This document shows, in pieces, positions 38,401 to 51,430 of a stretch of DNA of 64,000 nt (position 1 is its first letter; each line of letters opens with the position of its first letter). The position numbers and the translations under genes were made by a program. The stretch comes from Strigamia acuminata (Eukaryota > Arthropoda > Chilopoda > Geophilomorpha > Linotaeniidae): NCBI GenBank assembly GCA_949358305.1, contig OX442314.1, forward strand, positions 14,687,060 through 14,751,059. The letters run 5' to 3'. Below the pieces are notes generated by a model. The model did no database searches. It saw only the letters and a list, made by a program, of their open reading frames with translations, and was not told the origin of the DNA.

Positions 38401-41400
38401 AGTCCAAGCTACCTCAAATCCCTGCACATTACATTGGGAACTTTCCAGTAAAGGTCAAGAGTGATGCTGCGAATCTGGTCGATAATTTGCTTTTGTTTAT
38501 ATTTGTTGTACTTTGTTTTTGTTTGAATCAATTTTTTATTAGAAAAATAGAAAAGGGGAAAATTTGTGGTATATTTTTTAAAAATTTATTGCAGATTTTT
38601 AACGAAATTGGTGCGCAGGTGTTGGAGTCTGCTTTAGATGGATATAATGCATGTATATTGGCGTACGGACAAAGCGGATCTGGCAAGACTTACACGATGA
38701 TGGGAATGGCTGTAAGTATGCACATTTACTTCTTAAGCGCTCTTGTTTACAGGTTAACTTTGGAAGAACATTAGAAATGTGTTTTATAATGTATTACATC
38801 TATTTCAATGCGCATATATCAGGTTCGAATTTAAAGATTGGTTACTGACATTAATGGGCGCTGAAATCTTACAAAAATGAAACAAGTAGTTTTTCTACCA
38901 AATTCCTTTCGATCTTGCGATCAAAAAAATTAAATGACAGGTACAAGGAGTCTAATCTTGCCTCGATTTGGAAATGTAAGCAATTAGTGCTACCATTGTA
39001 AAGTCAGCTTAGTTACGCTTTACGCTATTTCTTTTCAACGTTCAGAAAACCAGTTTGGTACATCTCTTTAAGTTTGCCAAGCACTCTTGAGAACTTGAAG
39101 AATTTGCTCCAAGTTTGAAAGCTTTTTTTAAAATGTAGGTTTAATGATAGATTTAAAAAAAAATTTCTCCAGTAACTTCAACTATGTAGTCTTGATAAAC
39201 CTTGCTGAAATGTTGCTAGCGTTTCTAACGGTTCGATACTCGCGTGAAACATGAACGACACGGTAAGAAATCACGAATTCGTGTAATTGTAGAGGGGGGA
39301 AATTACGCCATAGTGAATAGTCGCCGGATGCGTACGTTACATTCCCACGACGCTACTATACCAATCCACTAGACCAAGCAGTCGATCATCATTTGCCGTC
39401 GAAACCTTAAATCTCGCCTTGCCTAAAGATGAACCACTTCGCCGATAAAAGAATGTGAAGAATTTTACCAAATGTTTGAATGAGGCGGAATATTTTAGAA
39501 TAAAATTTCACTGAATTGGGTGCAATTTAGGGAATAAATGACATTCGATTTGATCAAGTTTGTGGGAAAATATTCCGCCCAATATCAAAGCAGTTCTGCC
39601 AAATTGATTATATGGATTGTGTTGAAAGATGTGTGGCAATATTTTAGAAATATATGGACTGTTAGGTCCTTCGTTTTGTGGAGGAAATAAAATGTGAAGC
39701 TTTCGAGTTGCTCGTTTGCGGTTTAACGTTTGGCCGTTTTCTTTACAACATTTGTGAACACAAGGGAAATCTGCAATGCAGAAAATGCGAAATGCTCGAA
39801 TCGGTTTATTAAAGATATGAATGAATGGGTGAATTTTAGAGGAACTATGGAGGAGGGGAATTGGTTGGCTGAAAGGGAAAATTTATCAAAGGGACGAAAT
39901 AATAAAATCACGAAGCAGAAAGAAAATTGTATTAGTCACACGCGGAAAAAATGGCTGTCGGTTACCGAAGTACAATAAGCCTAACTGCTAATGAGACTTA
40001 TCATAAACAAGCAAAAAAAAAAAAATAGGTGGAGCATGAACGTTGTCATTGATTATTTTCAGAATGTTTTGAATCATATTTATTTATTTATTTATTTCGT
40101 TTATTTCAGGGTGAATTGGGCTTAATTCCAAGAATTTGCGAGGTGAGTTGATTGAACTTGCTGTCAGGGAAAAATCGATTGTGATGAGTGGGTTTATGTA
40201 GGGAATTAAGCGAAATGTGATTACTTGTATTAAAGAGAGAAGGCAGATTTAATTCAGTTAATTGTAGTTTAATCTTTGGATATACACTGATTTTGGTTTA
40301 ATTACAAATACTTATTTTCCGTTAATTATGCAGAGTTTATTTACAAATGCGTCGGAACAGAGCGGGAAAAAAGTTACGTTTCATGCTGATGTTAGGTTTG
40401 TGATGATATAATTTTGAAATTAGAGTTGTGTTTTTGTATTCATACATCTCTCTCCTTTATTTTGTCGTAGCTTTTTAGAAATTTACAACGAGCGAGTGTG
40501 TGATTTACTACAAAATCCTTTTCCACGTAAAAATCGAACTAGTCTTAAAGTGCGCGAACATCCCAAACACGGACCGTACGTGCAAGGTGATGTTTGCATC
40601 TGAGTTAACATTATTTGTAATAAAAACTGACTAGTGTTAAATATTTAGATTTGAGTAAGCATGATGTACCTGATTTTCAAACCGTATTATCGTTGATTGA
40701 ACGAGGAAATCAAAACAGGTAGAAAAAATAAGACAAAAACAATACGGCTTCTGCTCTGAAAGAATGAAAGTTAATTTCCCACTGGAATCTAAATTTAATT
40801 TTGTAGAAGTGTTGCCTCGACTGAATCACATTCACGAAGCAGCCGAAGTCACGCTATCTTCACTATCAATTTTACTCAGGTATGATTTACCTTTTTTAAT
40901 CTTTACCTGAAACTAAGTGTATTAAATAATTCATTATGAATGACAGGCGTGTCTGGATGCTGAAATGCCGAGCGAAATCGTCAGCAAGATTCATTTGGTC
41001 GATTTAGCTGGAAGGTGTGTTGCTCTTACTGTATTTATCATACAAATGCGTTGATTAATTTTATGGTATTTTCGTGTTTAGTGAAAGAGCCAGTATTAAA
41101 TTCAACAGAACGCGGTTAAAAGAAGGATCAAATATCAATAAATCATTGGTAACACTTGGAAATGTAATTTCTGCCTTAGGTAATGGATATTTTGATGTTT
41201 GCAGCTTAAATTTGCTGCGATTTATTCATTTAATTTAATTTAATTTTAATTTTAGCTGAAAAGAGTTTATCAATCTGGAGTTTGGATAGCTTAGGCTCTA
41301 CTTATAGTTTGGAATCGATGGGATCAAGTCCTGCAAGCAGCCCTCGACGTATTCGTCACACTTTTGTGCCTTACAGGGATTCAGTTCTCACTTGGTTGCT

Positions 41401-44400
41401 CAAAGATTCCTTGGGTGGCAACTCGAAAACTATAATGATTGCTAGTAAGTTAATTAAATCGTTTGTCATTATTTTTTATTTTTATATTTTGTAATCTTTT
41501 ATAAAGCTATTTCACCTGCCAGTACTTGTTATTTGGAAACAATCGGCACTCTTCATTACGCTCAACGTGCAAAGTGCATTGTAAACAAGCCTATCATTAA
41601 TGAGGTATAAAAATTTATGGTGGTACTGTATTAGGTATTATTAATGAGATTTTTGTGTGTTTTTAGGACTCTACCGTTAAATTAATTAGGGATCTCAGAG
41701 CAGAAATAGCTAGGTTAAGAGAATTGCTTGCAAATGCACAGATTGTAGGTGTTCTTTTGTTTGTTATATTATTTTATAAATTTTACTAGATTTTTTTAAA
41801 AAAAATATATTTTTTTTTATTAGCACAATGTCATAAACTCTCCACGTGATGAAGTTTCAATTACCGAAATATTGAACGAAAATGAACGCAATGTAAAGAT
41901 ACTTTCTATGAAATAATGAAATCAAACACCGCGATTCCTCAAGCGCAGGTCTAATAATGCTTTTTATTCATTTTTTAAGGCTTTTACTCTTACAAAAACA
42001 TGGATGGAAAAGTGGCACGAGTCGGGACGTTTAGTTGAAGTGCGTACATCACAAGCTAAGAACTCGATTTAAAATTTTAATATTTATTTTTGAATGAAGG
42101 ATTCTGAAATGTCAATACTTAAAAGCAAATCCAGCGTCATTGTCGACACTCGTTTGCCTCATTTGATTGTTTTAGACAATCATATTTTAAGCACGGGCAT
42201 TAAGATTTATTATTTGAAGGTAAAAGAATAAATAAAAGTTGAGGTTTCTTATGGCGATAATAAATCTATCAATATTTATTTTGTTATTGTAGTTTGGTAA
42301 AACTCGAATAGGAAGTGACTCATCCGGCTGTGCAGATATTGGTGAGCTCAAATGACTGATAATAAATACAGTTAAAGTTGCAGCAGGGCCAGCAGCTGAA
42401 GATGGGAGAAAGGAGCAATTGCATTTTTATGTTTACCTTGGTCCATAATGGATAAAAATATACAGTGTGGTTCTCGAGGGACATCTTTGCTCGCATTTTT
42501 TCTTTCCTGTTTGCTAATAAAAGTGAATGACTCATCTAATTTGATTCCCAGGTGTTTCAGGTAGCACGCTGTTGCCAGAACACTGCGAATTGGATTTCGA
42601 CGGGTCGAATGTCACGCTGTCTCCTCTACTCGGTGCTACTTGCTTCATTAATGACTATAGTGTGAACGTTCCAACTTTATTAAGACAAGGTTGTTTTTTT
42701 TTAGTTTATATTTTTATTTTTATTTAAAAATAAATTATATTTTTTTTATTCAGCTGACATTGTCAAATTGGGATCAGATTTGACATTACGGTTTAATCAT
42801 CCTTCAGTAGTGCAAAAATTGATAAACGAGAAAAAAAAGGTATTTTTTATTTTGTATTTAAAAAAATAAAAATATAATTTTTTTTATTTTTTTAAATTTT
42901 AATTTCCTGTAGGAACAATTGATGCTTAAACCGCCATTGCATTTTATTTACGACAATGAACAAACTTCTGGATTTATAAATTGGTGCTGTCAAGAGTGTC
43001 TTTTAAATCGTTGTAATGGAGCAACATCTACTCCGAATTGTCCCTCATACGTCTACAGCTTCCCCACTTGCCAGCGTCAGTTCTGTGAAAGGTTCCTTGC
43101 TTCTACTTCCTGTGCCGATGATAAATTGAAAGTCGCTATTCATCACGTGGACTCGTCGAACACAACTTGTTCATGCTGTTTCGCAAAAGACATTTTGTGC
43201 ACTGACAAGCATAAAACTTGCTGCTATGGCAACGGTTTAATGGCAAATAGCACTAGTCGTGATTCAGCAATTACAGAGAACTGGTAAGAACCCAAAGTTA
43301 CTAAATATTTTGTTTTCCGACTATTTTAAGGTTTGATTTCCAAACCCCGTCACTTGTCGCTAGTTACGCAAAAACAGTTTTATTGACAAACAAGTACATC
43401 ACGCACATGGATTTTTTTTTTATTTAATTAGCTTTTAATTAAGCAATTCTTCACAAACAAGACGTTTACAGATTTATCATTGCATTTTGTATTATCAATA
43501 AAAACACGTACGTCAATTTCACGGAACCCTGGGAAGCCACTTAACGTTTGGCATCATTCGACTTGTTTGCCTCATCGTCCCTATAGTGATATTGACTGGA
43601 GATGTGACGTTAATAAGTGCCGAAACCATTTAGAAACCTGCAATTGTAGTTCTAACTTGTCATTACTTGGTCCATATGCATTGACTGTGCAACTTTTCTT
43701 ATTCTAACATTTTGGCTTCTCGGATACAAGGTCAATGTTCAATATCAGTCGTTGAATAGAGCGCTGGATGTAAGTATCACTACCACTCAACTAATGGAGC
43801 GTGGTTAATTCAATTGCGTAATTTGATAGCGCCATTCTTCCCCTCTCTCCCTGACATGGGATAGGAAAGCGTGATAAGTGCTTGCGTTGGGATGGGACCA
43901 CATGGTTTCAGTACACCAGAGTATAATTTGATTTTAACCAAAGTAATTTATTAGTCTTAAAAATTAAAGCCATTTAGAATTTTTTTTTAAATTAATAGTA
44001 ATTAAAAGTGATTTGCAATGACCCGCATGTCATATACAATACTAAATCAAAATCAATAATCACAGTCGGCTCACTTTTTCCGGGGCCAGTTTTTCATTGA
44101 TTTACTGCTTGAATTTAGCTAGTTTTGAACACACAAAAAGTTGCTTTAATTCGTAGAATCGATCGGTGTAAGGGAAATTAAAGTAAATAGCAATTTTATC
44201 TGCCGAGATTGTCATTTCGCTTGTCAGAATGGACGATGGGGAGGTTTTAATTCATCTATGGTATTTTTCTAACTACCATCATACCCTTGTTGATGACTCG
44301 TGAGTCATTCCTTGATATTTGCGGCCCAGCCCACAAAGAGAGCCCTTTTATTTTCCTCTTTTGACTAAAATAGATCGCGTTGTCAGAGCTACAACTAAAC

Positions 44401-47400
44401 CAAGGCGGTTTATTCCAAATTTTTCTTTTTTCTGCGCATCGTCCCACGTCTGGGTTTAAGTTATGTTAACTGTAGTTGTATATCTTTCATCATTCGTGTG
44501 AGTTTAGTATTTTTATTATTTGTAAACTATGTTGTTGAAAATGATTTCAGCCTTTATTAATCTTTAAATTGTTTACATATTTGTTTTTCAGTAAAAATGC
44601 TGAAGTGCTGCCTGGTGACCGTATCCAAGTTACACCTCTAATTTTGCAGCATTTGGAAAATGAAAAATTCAGAAACATGTCGAGTGATATGCTTTTAATC
44701 GGAGGTATGCAAAATGCAATCAGATTAATTAATTAGTTTATTAAATTTTTTTTGTTTTTAAATGTGTTTTATTTTTTTACTTAGATTTTGACGGTGCAGA
44801 TTGCTCTGTGAAATTACCTAGCGCAACTTCAGAAAATAGTTGTAATGTTTGCTACTACAGTCAGTGTCCTACAGATAAATATTGTGCTTTTTCTGTGGCA
44901 ACAAATACTCAAATAATGACCTGGGCTAGTCCAAAGAACTCAACGCTTAACAGTAAACTATTTATGGATAATTTGGTTTGCCGGTCCCATTTGGCTTCCA
45001 GGAAATGGTGTCAGAATGAATCTGTGGCTGAAAATCCAATTATAATCACTGAACGTTGCAGTCGCATCGGAGATTCCACGAACGAGGCAGAAAATATCGC
45101 TTTTCAGCAGTCGCATTTTAGCGATGAAGTTTGTCTGGTGGAAAATAAACAAGTGAATTGTGTCAAGGATATTAGCAAAGCGTTATTAATGAAAGAAAAA
45201 CAGGATTTTCGGAATAAATCTTCCAGTTCTTCGGGCGCAGCTTGTTTGTCGAAGAGACAAAGTAGGTTATTTAAGCATAAGTGCTTTTGGAAATGTAGGA
45301 GAAAGTCTTTAAAGAACTACGCGGCGAAATTGGAGGAAAAAAGGAATAATGTTGCGCAGGTTTGGAGGGTAGAGCACAGAGTACGAAAAGCAAATGTTAA
45401 TGGTCGAGCAAAAAAAGCTAAAAAAAGATTATGTCGATTGTTTTCAAAGTGGAAAATGTGGAAATACGATGATGTTTTGACCCGGGAATATCGGACTAAA
45501 AATAAAGTTTCGTATTTGCACACAAAAGTGGATTTAAAAGTTAGAAAAACGAGTGTTAATGGGACTGACAACTCCTCTAGTCAATGTCAACTTATTTACA
45601 ATTCGGGACTGGTAAATAACGTGCAGCAATTTGTGAATTCTGTTAAAGAAATAACGGACAGTGAACAATTAGTTAAGGTTTTGACGGAGCCGAGCGAGGA
45701 CCAAAACGTGGAAGAAAAATCGATCGAATCGGAAATTCCTTCGATCCAACTGAACGAGGAACGAATTAATCAAAGTCAGGTTACGCCAAACGTCGGCGGG
45801 TCGATTAATAACAATTCTTTATCCGTCTTGGGTAACGACACGGAATTGAAACGCACTTTATCGAATAACGACATCCACCAATCAGTAAATCTAACCGAAA
45901 TCGATGAGAACGACGAAGAAAAGCCGGCGCAACAAACGACTAAAGTTCGCACTAATTCGTGGTCGGAGCCGTCTCAGATGAGTTTGGAGCAACTGGATAA
46001 CGAAATAAAGGATTTACAAGAAAACTTAAAGGAAGATTTGGTCAACCAAGTCCTCGAGTCGATACTCTCAAACGAATATATTCCCCAACAAATTGACCAG
46101 TTGCGTGGCAGCAGAGTGGAAAAACCCGTAGCAAACAAAAAGTTAGTGCGCCAGTCCGCTAAACTTTGCACTTCGCCCGAGTTGATTGAAGAAATCGAGA
46201 CCGAAAGCACTTCCCAGGTGCAGAAGAGACCTCTGAGAATGATTGGTGGAGTGATGAGCCGCAGTGTATCTCTAGAAGAAGAGGAAATCGATTGCGGTCA
46301 GCGGGCCATCACGATGGACGAAGCCGAGGGTAGGAAAAGAGCGCCGCCTCTTATTTACATCAGCCAACCGTCGGACGGGTTTTCCGAGTCCGGGGTCGTA
46401 TTAGACGAGGATTTGGATTTGGATCGCGAAGAGGACCCGATCGATAATGATGACGAGGGGTCCGGGAGATTTGATGATAATCGGAGCATCGAATTTCCGT
46501 ATTCGGACGACTTTGAATCGGACGAGAGCAACGACGAGAGCGGGAACGAGGACGACGAAGACGACAATGGAATCGAGAGCGATGAGGACATTTTTTACAT
46601 TCCCATCGACCAGCTGAGGGGCTTCTCCCCGCCCCAAATCGTTGTGGATAAAGAGATGGTATTTGAGCTGGAAGGGTTTACACGGAAGGGTCAAGGCCTT
46701 AATTCGACTCAGGGGACTGACCAATTGAAGAGTGAAAGGGAGGAATTTGGAACATCGAATATTCAAGTGAATGCCAATGGTGAGTCATTGCGAATCGCTG
46801 GCCGTCACCACAACAAGGAACTGGCAGCCTGCCCACAAAACTTGAGCAAGGACAGAACGGAGCAAGCTCGGACGGACGACGACAGTGAATTGTTGATTGA
46901 TTTCTCCACGCCGTGCGATCTGCTCAACGAGGATGAGGAAGACGACGTGTTTTCGTGCACCGGTTACACTTTATCGCCGATGGATATTTTGATCGATTAT
47001 CGTCTCATGTCTCCGGGTGATCGACACAGACTTTACACCATACCTGAACTGAGTTCCGAGTACTCTTCGACGCCCACCGAAGGTATTTTGGGCAGTACGA
47101 GTGAAGCGGATGTTGCGTGCTTGGAGGAGGAGGAGGATGATGAAAACGCGCGCAAGAACGAACGCAATGCGTCGCAAGGGGTGGAGAAATGGTGCGGTGA
47201 GGAAGACGGGGGGAGATCGAAAAATAAGAATGACGAAATTGGGGAAAATTGTCCTCGTGACGACATTTTTCGCAATTCGGGTGATAAAGCGCTTTGCGAT
47301 GTGCGATGTTGCAACGAGAAAAGCGCGAGCCCCACATCGGATCGGAACGAGCAAAATGCCAGCCAGAAATTTCAACCGCACGTTGAGTCATCGGTGGTAA

Positions 47401-48367
47401 ACCCAGGCATTGGCCTTGATTCTAAACGTGACCTTGGTACAGACACCGGCGATGATTCATCGAGCTGTAAAAAAACAGGGCACTTGTTGATTATGCAATC
47501 AGATAGCGTTGAGAGTAGTAAAAACACGCTAGAGGGAGAAACAGGCGTCGATGTGGCGACTGTTCAAGCACCTGCTGCATGTCGAGAATTATGGAAATTG
47601 TATAAACAGTTCAGCGAGGATTCCGAGGACGAAGGAGGAGCGAGGGATGCGACGCAGGAAGGAATGGAAGAAGTGGAGCAACCGGTGAGAAGTTGTCATT
47701 ACGAGAGGGAAAATTCCCCGGCTGAATGCGGGAGTGAAGCCAACATGCCCCCGCAGGAAAATCACAATAGCAACGTGAGTCACGATAGATCGGTTGAGGA
47801 AAATGGAAAAATGTGTGATAAGATAACTGGAAATATAAACAAACTTGTTTTCGTTGATTGCGAGGGGTTTGGAGACGTAAACAAAGCTGTTTTAGTGGAT
47901 AATCGTGACGAAATGGTGAATGTTTGTTGTGTTGATGACGGGTTTGTCAACACCGGTGGAGAAGGAAGATTGAATATTGACGATAGGTGTGTGCAACCGT
48001 GCGATGAGTCATGCGAAGGGCGGATGAATAATACAGAGAATGAATGTTTATTAACGCAAGAGATATCAAAGGATGCATGTGGTAAACTGAGTAATCAAAT
48101 GAGTAATCGATGCAGCGATCAACAGATTGGGATCTCTAACGGGGGAGAAAAGGAGAATGGTGAAATCGAAACGTGCGAATTTGGAAAAAATTTTAAGGAA
48201 TTTGACGTTGAAGAGGGCGCTTCACTTGCCCAAAAGAAAAAAATGTTACGCTTGGGTGAAGTCACGTGGATGAAAGCAAACCAGTGGGTTAACCCGGTCA
48301 AAGATTGTGACATTTTACCTCCAATTAAATGTAAGTAAACAAATTTAGAAAATTTAAATTTTCAAAA

Positions 48368-48405
<38 letters not shown>

Positions 48406-50921
48406 TATTACAGACACTTAATTTCGCCGAAAATCATACAATTGATTCAACCGAAGACTCCGATGACGTAAACGACTCAAACACAGTTCGGGAAAGAAGC
48501 CTAACTCCCGATAGTTTGGATGAGGTGACCACAAATGGCTGTGCATTGCTAAAATCACGGCGAATCGGACAAGCATCGCCCACGACTCCAACAAATCTGT
48601 TTGCACGGAGTAAACTATCACCACTCGCAGGCCCGCGAAGTTTATACGGCAAAAATATGGATTTTGGTGCTTTGAGTGATCTGTGGGGTGCCTCGACGGA
48701 CAGTATTACTTTCGTATTCCTGGGTCCCGCCGCTAATTTTGGCCAAGAAGGTTTATTTACGAGGAACCTCAGGAGTCCTAAGTCTCCAGGAAGATGCAAC
48801 CCGTGGAAATTGAAGCACGAGTCATTGTTACCTCGATCGATCTCGTTAGACTGCATCAACGGAATGGTGCAGTACAGTTTGACGACGCGAGCAACTTCCA
48901 TGGAGTCGATGATTCCTGAAGATTTGATGAACGTTGTGGAAAAAGGACGTTTGCACGGCATCGATTTGGAGGAGATGAGGGGCGATCGCACGCCGGTCGA
49001 GATTTATGGCGAGTCGACGTCGCCGGATTTGTGTCGTGCCTTAAAATATTATTCGCATTCCAAGAACAATTCTTTCTTGATGCCTTCGAGGGCTTTCAGT
49101 CAGGGGTCAGTGGTGGAAACTCCGGTTAGTTGTAAGAAATCACTGGCTTTTGAGCGAAAGACAAAGAAAAGCGTTTCGTGGAGCGATTTGAGTGGACATG
49201 AGCTGGCAATGGAGGAAGGTTCTACGTCGAAACAGCGAAACAATATGCGCGACATCAAACCGATAATCAAAAAAGTCGAGTCCAATATTTATGTTCATCC
49301 GGATTACGTCCCCAACAGTTGCGACTACACGGAGACCGATGCCGAAGAGGATTTGAAGAAGTGTGCACTGTTTACTAAGATTCAAAAGAAGCGAAATCCG
49401 AGCGCGTGGGTAATTGCACCTCAAACTCAGACGTTCGCGTTGAAGCTACCGGACCATGTGAAAGCGAGGATCAAGCCGGCGCCACCGAACGATAAAAAAG
49501 TTGAAAATGAAATCGATACGGCGCCATCGGCGTTGGAAAAATCAAATTTAAGTGCAATGTGCGAAGTTGGGTCAAAGTCGTTCCCTGCGGTGCCAGCACT
49601 GAAGGAGACCACTCATGACGATGTACAGAAACCTCCGTTCGCGCAAATGGTGGAGAAACTGTTAGCCAACAAGGAGATTGTCGAGGAGGTTCAAAGAATG
49701 GACGGTTTAAATCAATTAAATAATAACATGAAAAATGCAAATTTTGTGGTACCGTCTTCGGACTACGATTGGGCGAGGTTATCGGTGATATTATCGGAGG
49801 CGAGTGTTTTTTTTCAACAACTTAGTACGTTTTGTGCTAACAGGACGGAATTAGTTGCTCAGAAATCGGATCAACATGCTTTAATAGACGGACACAAAAC
49901 GCTCGAGTGTAGAGACATTGAAACTCAAACGAACGATGTGAGAAACAAAATGGATTCTGCCACCGTTATGGATAATTTTCCGCCCAGTTGGACGAATTTA
50001 TCTTCGATTTCCGACGCGATAAACGAGAAAAAAAATCCTTCATGCTACAAAACGAGCAAGGACGAATCCAAAGTGGACAGCGCCGTTCAAGTTGACACGT
50101 TGCGAACGAATCGGAGCAGTTTGGGATACAGATTCAAATGTAAAAGGCGGCGAGAAGCGTGTTTGAAGAAAGAACTCGAGATTCTCACTCAAGAAAAAGG
50201 ACGCATAGTCAAAGCGCTCGACAGATGCCACCAACAAAATGGCTACTCAAACGGGAACAGCACCGAAGATGTGACCACCACGGAAGACGAGTTATCGCCG
50301 CCAGACAACCCCGATTACCTTCTCTCGTACCAAGCGAGATTAGAAACGGCTTGTAGTCGAGTGGTACACAAATTAGACAAATTAAAGGAATCTAAAGAAC
50401 CCGAATCACATAGTTCGACAACAAATAGTTCTATATTAAATTCACCTTTGTCATATTCCACCGAATATTTGCCTATGATACAGCAAAATAACGTCGACAC
50501 TTTAAACCGTTTTGGATGCAGTCAGAAAAATGGACTTAGAAAACACTGGCAGCATAAACAATCACACAGTAGTAGTAGCTCCTTGTCATTGTCTTCTACT
50601 AAATCGCAATCTTTGGACTATGTGAAACCTCAAGAATATTGCTCGCAATTGATAAATATACGTAGGAATGTAGTGGCGGCGTCGAGAAATACGTCGTTGC
50701 CTGGCAAGACGTTAAATGCAGAGAGCTCGAAGAGTGTAATGGAAGACACATCGTCTGATTTACCACTTGGAAATACAGCCAAGGATATTGAGAATCTTCT
50801 TTGGGAATGTCAAGCTGCTAGACATCGAGCTCAGCATGAAATTGAGTTGGCGCAAGAACAACTTAAAAGCCAAAAAGTGGCTGTTCAAAATTTAGCTTCG
50901 GTTTTGCAGCAAAAAGTGTGA
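35406..50921 (+). CDS. STARD9: Giant kinesin-3, KIF16/STARD9 class, motor plus FHA, no START or PX domain
   Basis: My model has 24 coding exons and about 2765 aa: 35406-35452, 35770-35839, 35916-36026, 38595-38711, 40110-40142, 40334-40395, 40471-40586, 40649-40718, 40807-40879, 40947-41014, 41082-41179, 41256-41444, 41507-41604, 41667-41744, 41824-41892, 41980-42039, 42100-42219, 42293-42341, 42552-42689, 42754-42839, 42913-43283, 44592-44704, 44785-48330, 48406-50921. All phases agree. The motor begins [16 protein letters not shown]. The P-loop GQSGSGKT is at residues 101-108. Switch I is HSRSSRSH, with His at the usual Asn. Switch II is LVDLAGSERA. A conserved [20 protein letters not shown] follows, then a coiled-coil neck near 390-430 and an FHA domain near 465-580 ([27 protein letters not shown]). 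A Cys-rich part (about 590-780) follows, then a long disordered acidic region and a terminal coiled coil (about 2718-2765). Kinesin-3 motors move cargo towards microtubule plus ends; human STARD9 acts on centrosomes and lysosomes. Both the START domain (STARD9) and PX domain (KIF16B) are absent. Confidence 0.88.
36027..38594 (+). other. 2.6-kb intron in the kinesin motor region
   Basis: The intron joins TQDM to [18 protein letters not shown], matching the unbroken order in kinesin-3 motors, so no exon is missing. It holds T-rich runs (22-23 T near 37600) and a (TTTA)n near 37957-37980. No other feature was recognised. Confidence 0.6.
38712..40109 (+). other. 1.4-kb kinesin intron containing a CpG-rich, possibly tRNA-derived patch
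   Basis: About 39210-39420 is much richer in CpG than the rest of the intron. On the minus strand TGGTCTAGTGG, an A-box-like word, begins near 39380. On the plus strand GGTTCGATAC, a B-box-like word, lies near 39228. The two lie on opposite strands, so no intact tRNA gene can be folded from them. An open frame at 39730-39978 has no splice support in the kinesin frame. Confidence 0.3.
43284..44591 (+). other. 1.3-kb kinesin intron with a possible unused or cassette exon
   Basis: Donor GTAAGA is at 43284; the acceptor before 44592 keeps frame (phase 2). Inside, an acceptor-like CAG at 43469-43471 opens a frame to 43707. Its Cys-containing composition recalls the preceding Cys-rich exon. Using that acceptor with the annotated donor creates an immediate TGA, so I left it out of the main model. 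Confidence 0.35.
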
Positions 50922-51430
50922 TTTTTTTATTTTTAAATTTTACAAATACTTTTCAAAAATCGTTTTCAATTTGTTAATGTCCGTTTTTTTTTTTTAGTAG
51001 CGACAAATGTTATTTGATCTAGTCGTGTCTACTTGAGCAATACTGTTAATTTTTAAGCAGTTTTTTGTTTTTTGTTTTAAATTTAGTAATATAAAAGGAA
51101 TTTAAATTTAATGACTTTGTTCTTTTGAATTCTGATGTTACTTATACCGTACTGTTAAACCAAAGAAGTTTAAACAAAAATATGTACAAAAAGAAATACT
51201 TAAAAAGAATATCATCTTTGATCACGTTTTTATTAAACCTTAACTTTTAAAAAGATCACTTGTCACTGTTTAGTGTGTGTAGTATGTCATTTAATTAAGT
51301 TAAAATAATTTTTTGTTGATTGATTGTGAAAAAAACTCTTTTTAGTGCGTCACATTGTGACGTTGTTCATTGTGTTTTAATGAACATTTCCTCCGAATTT
51401 TTTAAATAAACGATGAGGCAAATATATGTT
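50922..51430 (+). terminator. 3' UTR and poly(A) signal of the kinesin gene
   Basis: The only clear AATAAA is at 51405-51410, so cleavage is expected around 51420-51435. A T-rich tract ending in AG near 50997 could act as an acceptor for a donor at the stop codon. That would add only a few residues before TAG 51021-51023, so the absence of a START domain does not depend on it. Confidence 0.55.

Noticed and set aside
43472-43707. Extra coding exon of the kinesin
   Set aside because: Joining to the donor at 43284 yields TGA at the junction. Kept only as a possible alternative exon.
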